From assembly GCA_030647575.1 (NCBI GenBank), contig JAUSJS010000066.1, positions 1-6,890 of the forward strand: a stretch of DNA of 6,890 nt, in the 5' to 3' direction. How positions within the stretch are numbered: position 1 is the first letter of the stretch; every line of letters starts with the position of its first letter. Below are positions 6,195-6,890 of this stretch, one piece after another. The DNA is from Candidatus Limnocylindrales bacterium. Lineage in GTDB: Bacteria; Chloroflexota; Limnocylindria; Limnocylindrales; CSP1-4. A program made the position numbers and the translations under genes. The notes beneath the pieces were generated by a model. It was given only the letters and a program-made list of their open reading frames with translations, was not told the DNA's origin and did not search any database.

Positions 6195-6222
6195 GGTTTC
6201 GGCGCGGGTACTTGTCGAAACC
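6195..6222 (+). repeat. 7-bp inverted repeat overlapping the -35 of the Fe-S carrier gene
   Basis: GGTTTCG (6195-6201) and CGAAACC (6216-6222) are perfect inverted repeats whose centres are 21 bp apart, about two helical turns. The right arm overlaps the -35 hexamer at 6212-6217. The arrangement suits a dimeric repressor site. As an alternative it could form a tetR terminator stem with a 14-nt loop, but no T tract follows. Confidence 0.4.
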
Positions 6223-6240
6223 TGTTGCCTTGCGTACGAT
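6212..6240 (+). promoter_or_regulatory. Sigma-70-type promoter of the A-type Fe-S carrier gene
   Basis: TTGTCG (6212-6217) and TACGAT (6235-6240) are spaced by exactly 17 nt. Transcription would begin near 6247, giving a leader of about 55 nt before ATG 6302. This separates the gene from tetR and argues against any coding start upstream of 6247. Confidence 0.6.
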
Positions 6241-6301
6241 GGACGCAGCCGGCGGACCGGTCTCGACCCACGCTCACCATCGCTCCGGAGGATCCAGCCA
6301 G

Positions 6302-6682
6302 ATGATCGACCAGCAGCCGACGGTCGTCTCCCTCACCGACGCCGCGGTCGTCAAGCTCCAGGAGCTGACGAAGGAGGAGACGAATACGCAGATCGGCCTG
6401 CGCGTGTATGTCTACTCCGGCGGCTGCTCCGGCTTCCGCTACGGGATGATGCTCGAGGATGCCCCCACGCCCGAAGATCGAGTGCTTGAAGCCAGCGGGA
6501 TCAAGGTCTACGTGGATGGCCAGAGCGTCGAGTTGCTCAAGGGTGCGCAGATCGACTACGTGGACACCCTGATGGGGGCCGGCTTCACGGTGAACAACCC
6601 CAACGCGGTCGCCGCGTGCGGGTGCGGATCGAGCTTCCGGACCGCCGACGACGGCGGCGCGCCGAAGGGCTGCTCCCACTGA
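6302..6682 (+). CDS. A-type iron-sulfur cluster carrier/insertion protein (IscA/ErpA/SufA family)
   Basis: This 126-residue protein carries and delivers Fe-S clusters to apo-proteins in the cytoplasm. The three conserved cysteines are Cys42 in GGCSGF (40-45) and Cys106/Cys108 in CGCGSSF (106-112). The rest follows the HesB/IscA fold, with an N-terminal LTDAAVVKLQEL helix and a YVDTLMGAGFTVNNPNA segment before the CGCG motif. The chain continues 14 residues past CGCGSSF in a Gly-rich tail that adds Cys124 near the end. The start is ATG 6302 with GGAGG at 6287-6291 and a 10-nt spacer; longer readings would begin inside the promoter. No isc or suf genes are adjacent, which is commonest for ErpA-like members, but the subfamily cannot be fixed from one sequence. 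The Rieske protein and other respiratory Fe-S enzymes are natural clients. Confidence 0.93.
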   Translation: MIDQQPTVVSLTDAAVVKLQELTKEETNTQIGLRVYVYSGGCSGFRYGMMLEDAPTPEDRVLEASGIKVYVDGQSVELLKGAQIDYVDTLMGAGFTVNNPNAVAACGCGSSFRTADDGGAPKGCSH

Positions 6683-6722
6683 CGCTCGACGCCCGGCGCT
6701 AACCCGTCCGGAGTCCGGGGCA

Positions 6723-6736
6723 GGCCGTCGTCGGCC
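6723..6736 (+). terminator. Possible hairpin after the Fe-S carrier gene
   Basis: GGCCG and CGGCC form a 5-bp stem with a 4-nt loop about 40 nt after the stop codon. No T tract follows, so this is a weak terminator candidate. Confidence 0.25.
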
Positions 6737-6890
6737 CCTCGACCCGCGTCGCATCCACCAGGCGCACGATTGCCACATTCGAGCGTGACCGAGACCCAAA
6801 CCCTGCGCGATCCGCACGAAGGTGGCTGCGACCACGCTGATATATCCGCGAAGTGCGCCTCACAGGCGCGGTCGCGCCCGGCCTGGAGCG
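6737..6890. other. Gene-free end of the window
   Basis: I see no convincing coding frame or RNA gene here. The minus-strand open frame running from 6835 back into the Fe-S carrier gene is a shadow of that gene. An AT-rich island, TGATATATC at 6838-6846, looks like an extended -10 element (TG, one base, then TATATC) on the + strand and might serve a gene beyond the window; no matching -35 is present. Confidence 0.3.

Noticed and set aside
6212..6301. A 30-residue N-terminal extension of the Fe-S carrier starting at TTG 6212
   Set aside because: That codon is part of the -35 hexamer, and ATG 6302 has a proper ribosome binding site and family-like length.
6083..6835. A 250-residue minus-strand frame from the window end across the Fe-S carrier
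   Set aside because: Most of it is the antisense of the carrier gene and its promoter, and the unopposed part (6683-6835) shows no recognisable domain.
6737..6890. A tRNA gene or small RNA in the terminal gap
   Set aside because: I found no T-loop (GGTTCGAnnCC type) sequence or cloverleaf arms on either strand.
1..6890. CRISPR array, transposon ends or a defence/toxin cassette
   Set aside because: There are no spaced direct repeats, transposase motifs or atypical low-GC segments; every gene fits ordinary metabolism or regulation.

Overview
The window is a gene-dense, high-GC bacterial chromosome segment carrying eight housekeeping or accessory-metabolism genes. I see no mobile element, CRISPR array, tRNA or rRNA gene. 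The very GC-rich third codon positions, the A-type Fe-S carrier, the fumarase sequence style and the -10 boxes placed 6-7 nt before start codons fit a free-living high-GC lineage such as Chloroflexota (Limnocylindria-like) or Actinomycetota. That placement is an inference; no marker gene in the window settles it.

Layout. On the + strand, a Tat-exported Rieske [2Fe-2S] protein (75-743) overlaps by 10 nt a small polytopic membrane protein of unknown function (734-1414). A class II fumarase, fumC, lies on the - strand (2876-1467) and converges on this pair. Divergent from fumC on the + strand are a flavin reductase-like split-barrel protein (about 2990-3529), an enoyl-CoA hydratase (about 3733-4599) and, 28 nt behind it, a protein resembling DUF1444/YtpQ (4628-5428). 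A TetR-family regulator (5584-6186) follows with its own promoter and a probable operator. Last is a stand-alone A-type iron-sulfur carrier (6302-6682) with its own promoter. The final 208 nt hold no recognisable gene.

How the genes fit together. The content points to aerobic energy metabolism: a Rieske electron-transfer subunit, a TCA-cycle fumarase, a beta-oxidation hydratase, a flavin-dependent redox protein and an Fe-S carrier that could serve proteins such as the Rieske subunit. The TetR protein resembles acyl-CoA-responsive regulators, so a link to the nearby hydratase is possible, but I found no copy of its presumed operator in front of the hydratase.

The clearest non-coding signals are the divergent fumC/flavin reductase promoters, both spaced for leaderless or nearly leaderless transcripts; a -35/-10 pair plus imperfect palindrome in front of tetR; and a -35/-10 pair overlapped by a 7-bp inverted repeat in front of the Fe-S carrier gene. 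I did not find evidence of a novel multi-gene system. The more interesting points are regulatory, together with two poorly characterised proteins.
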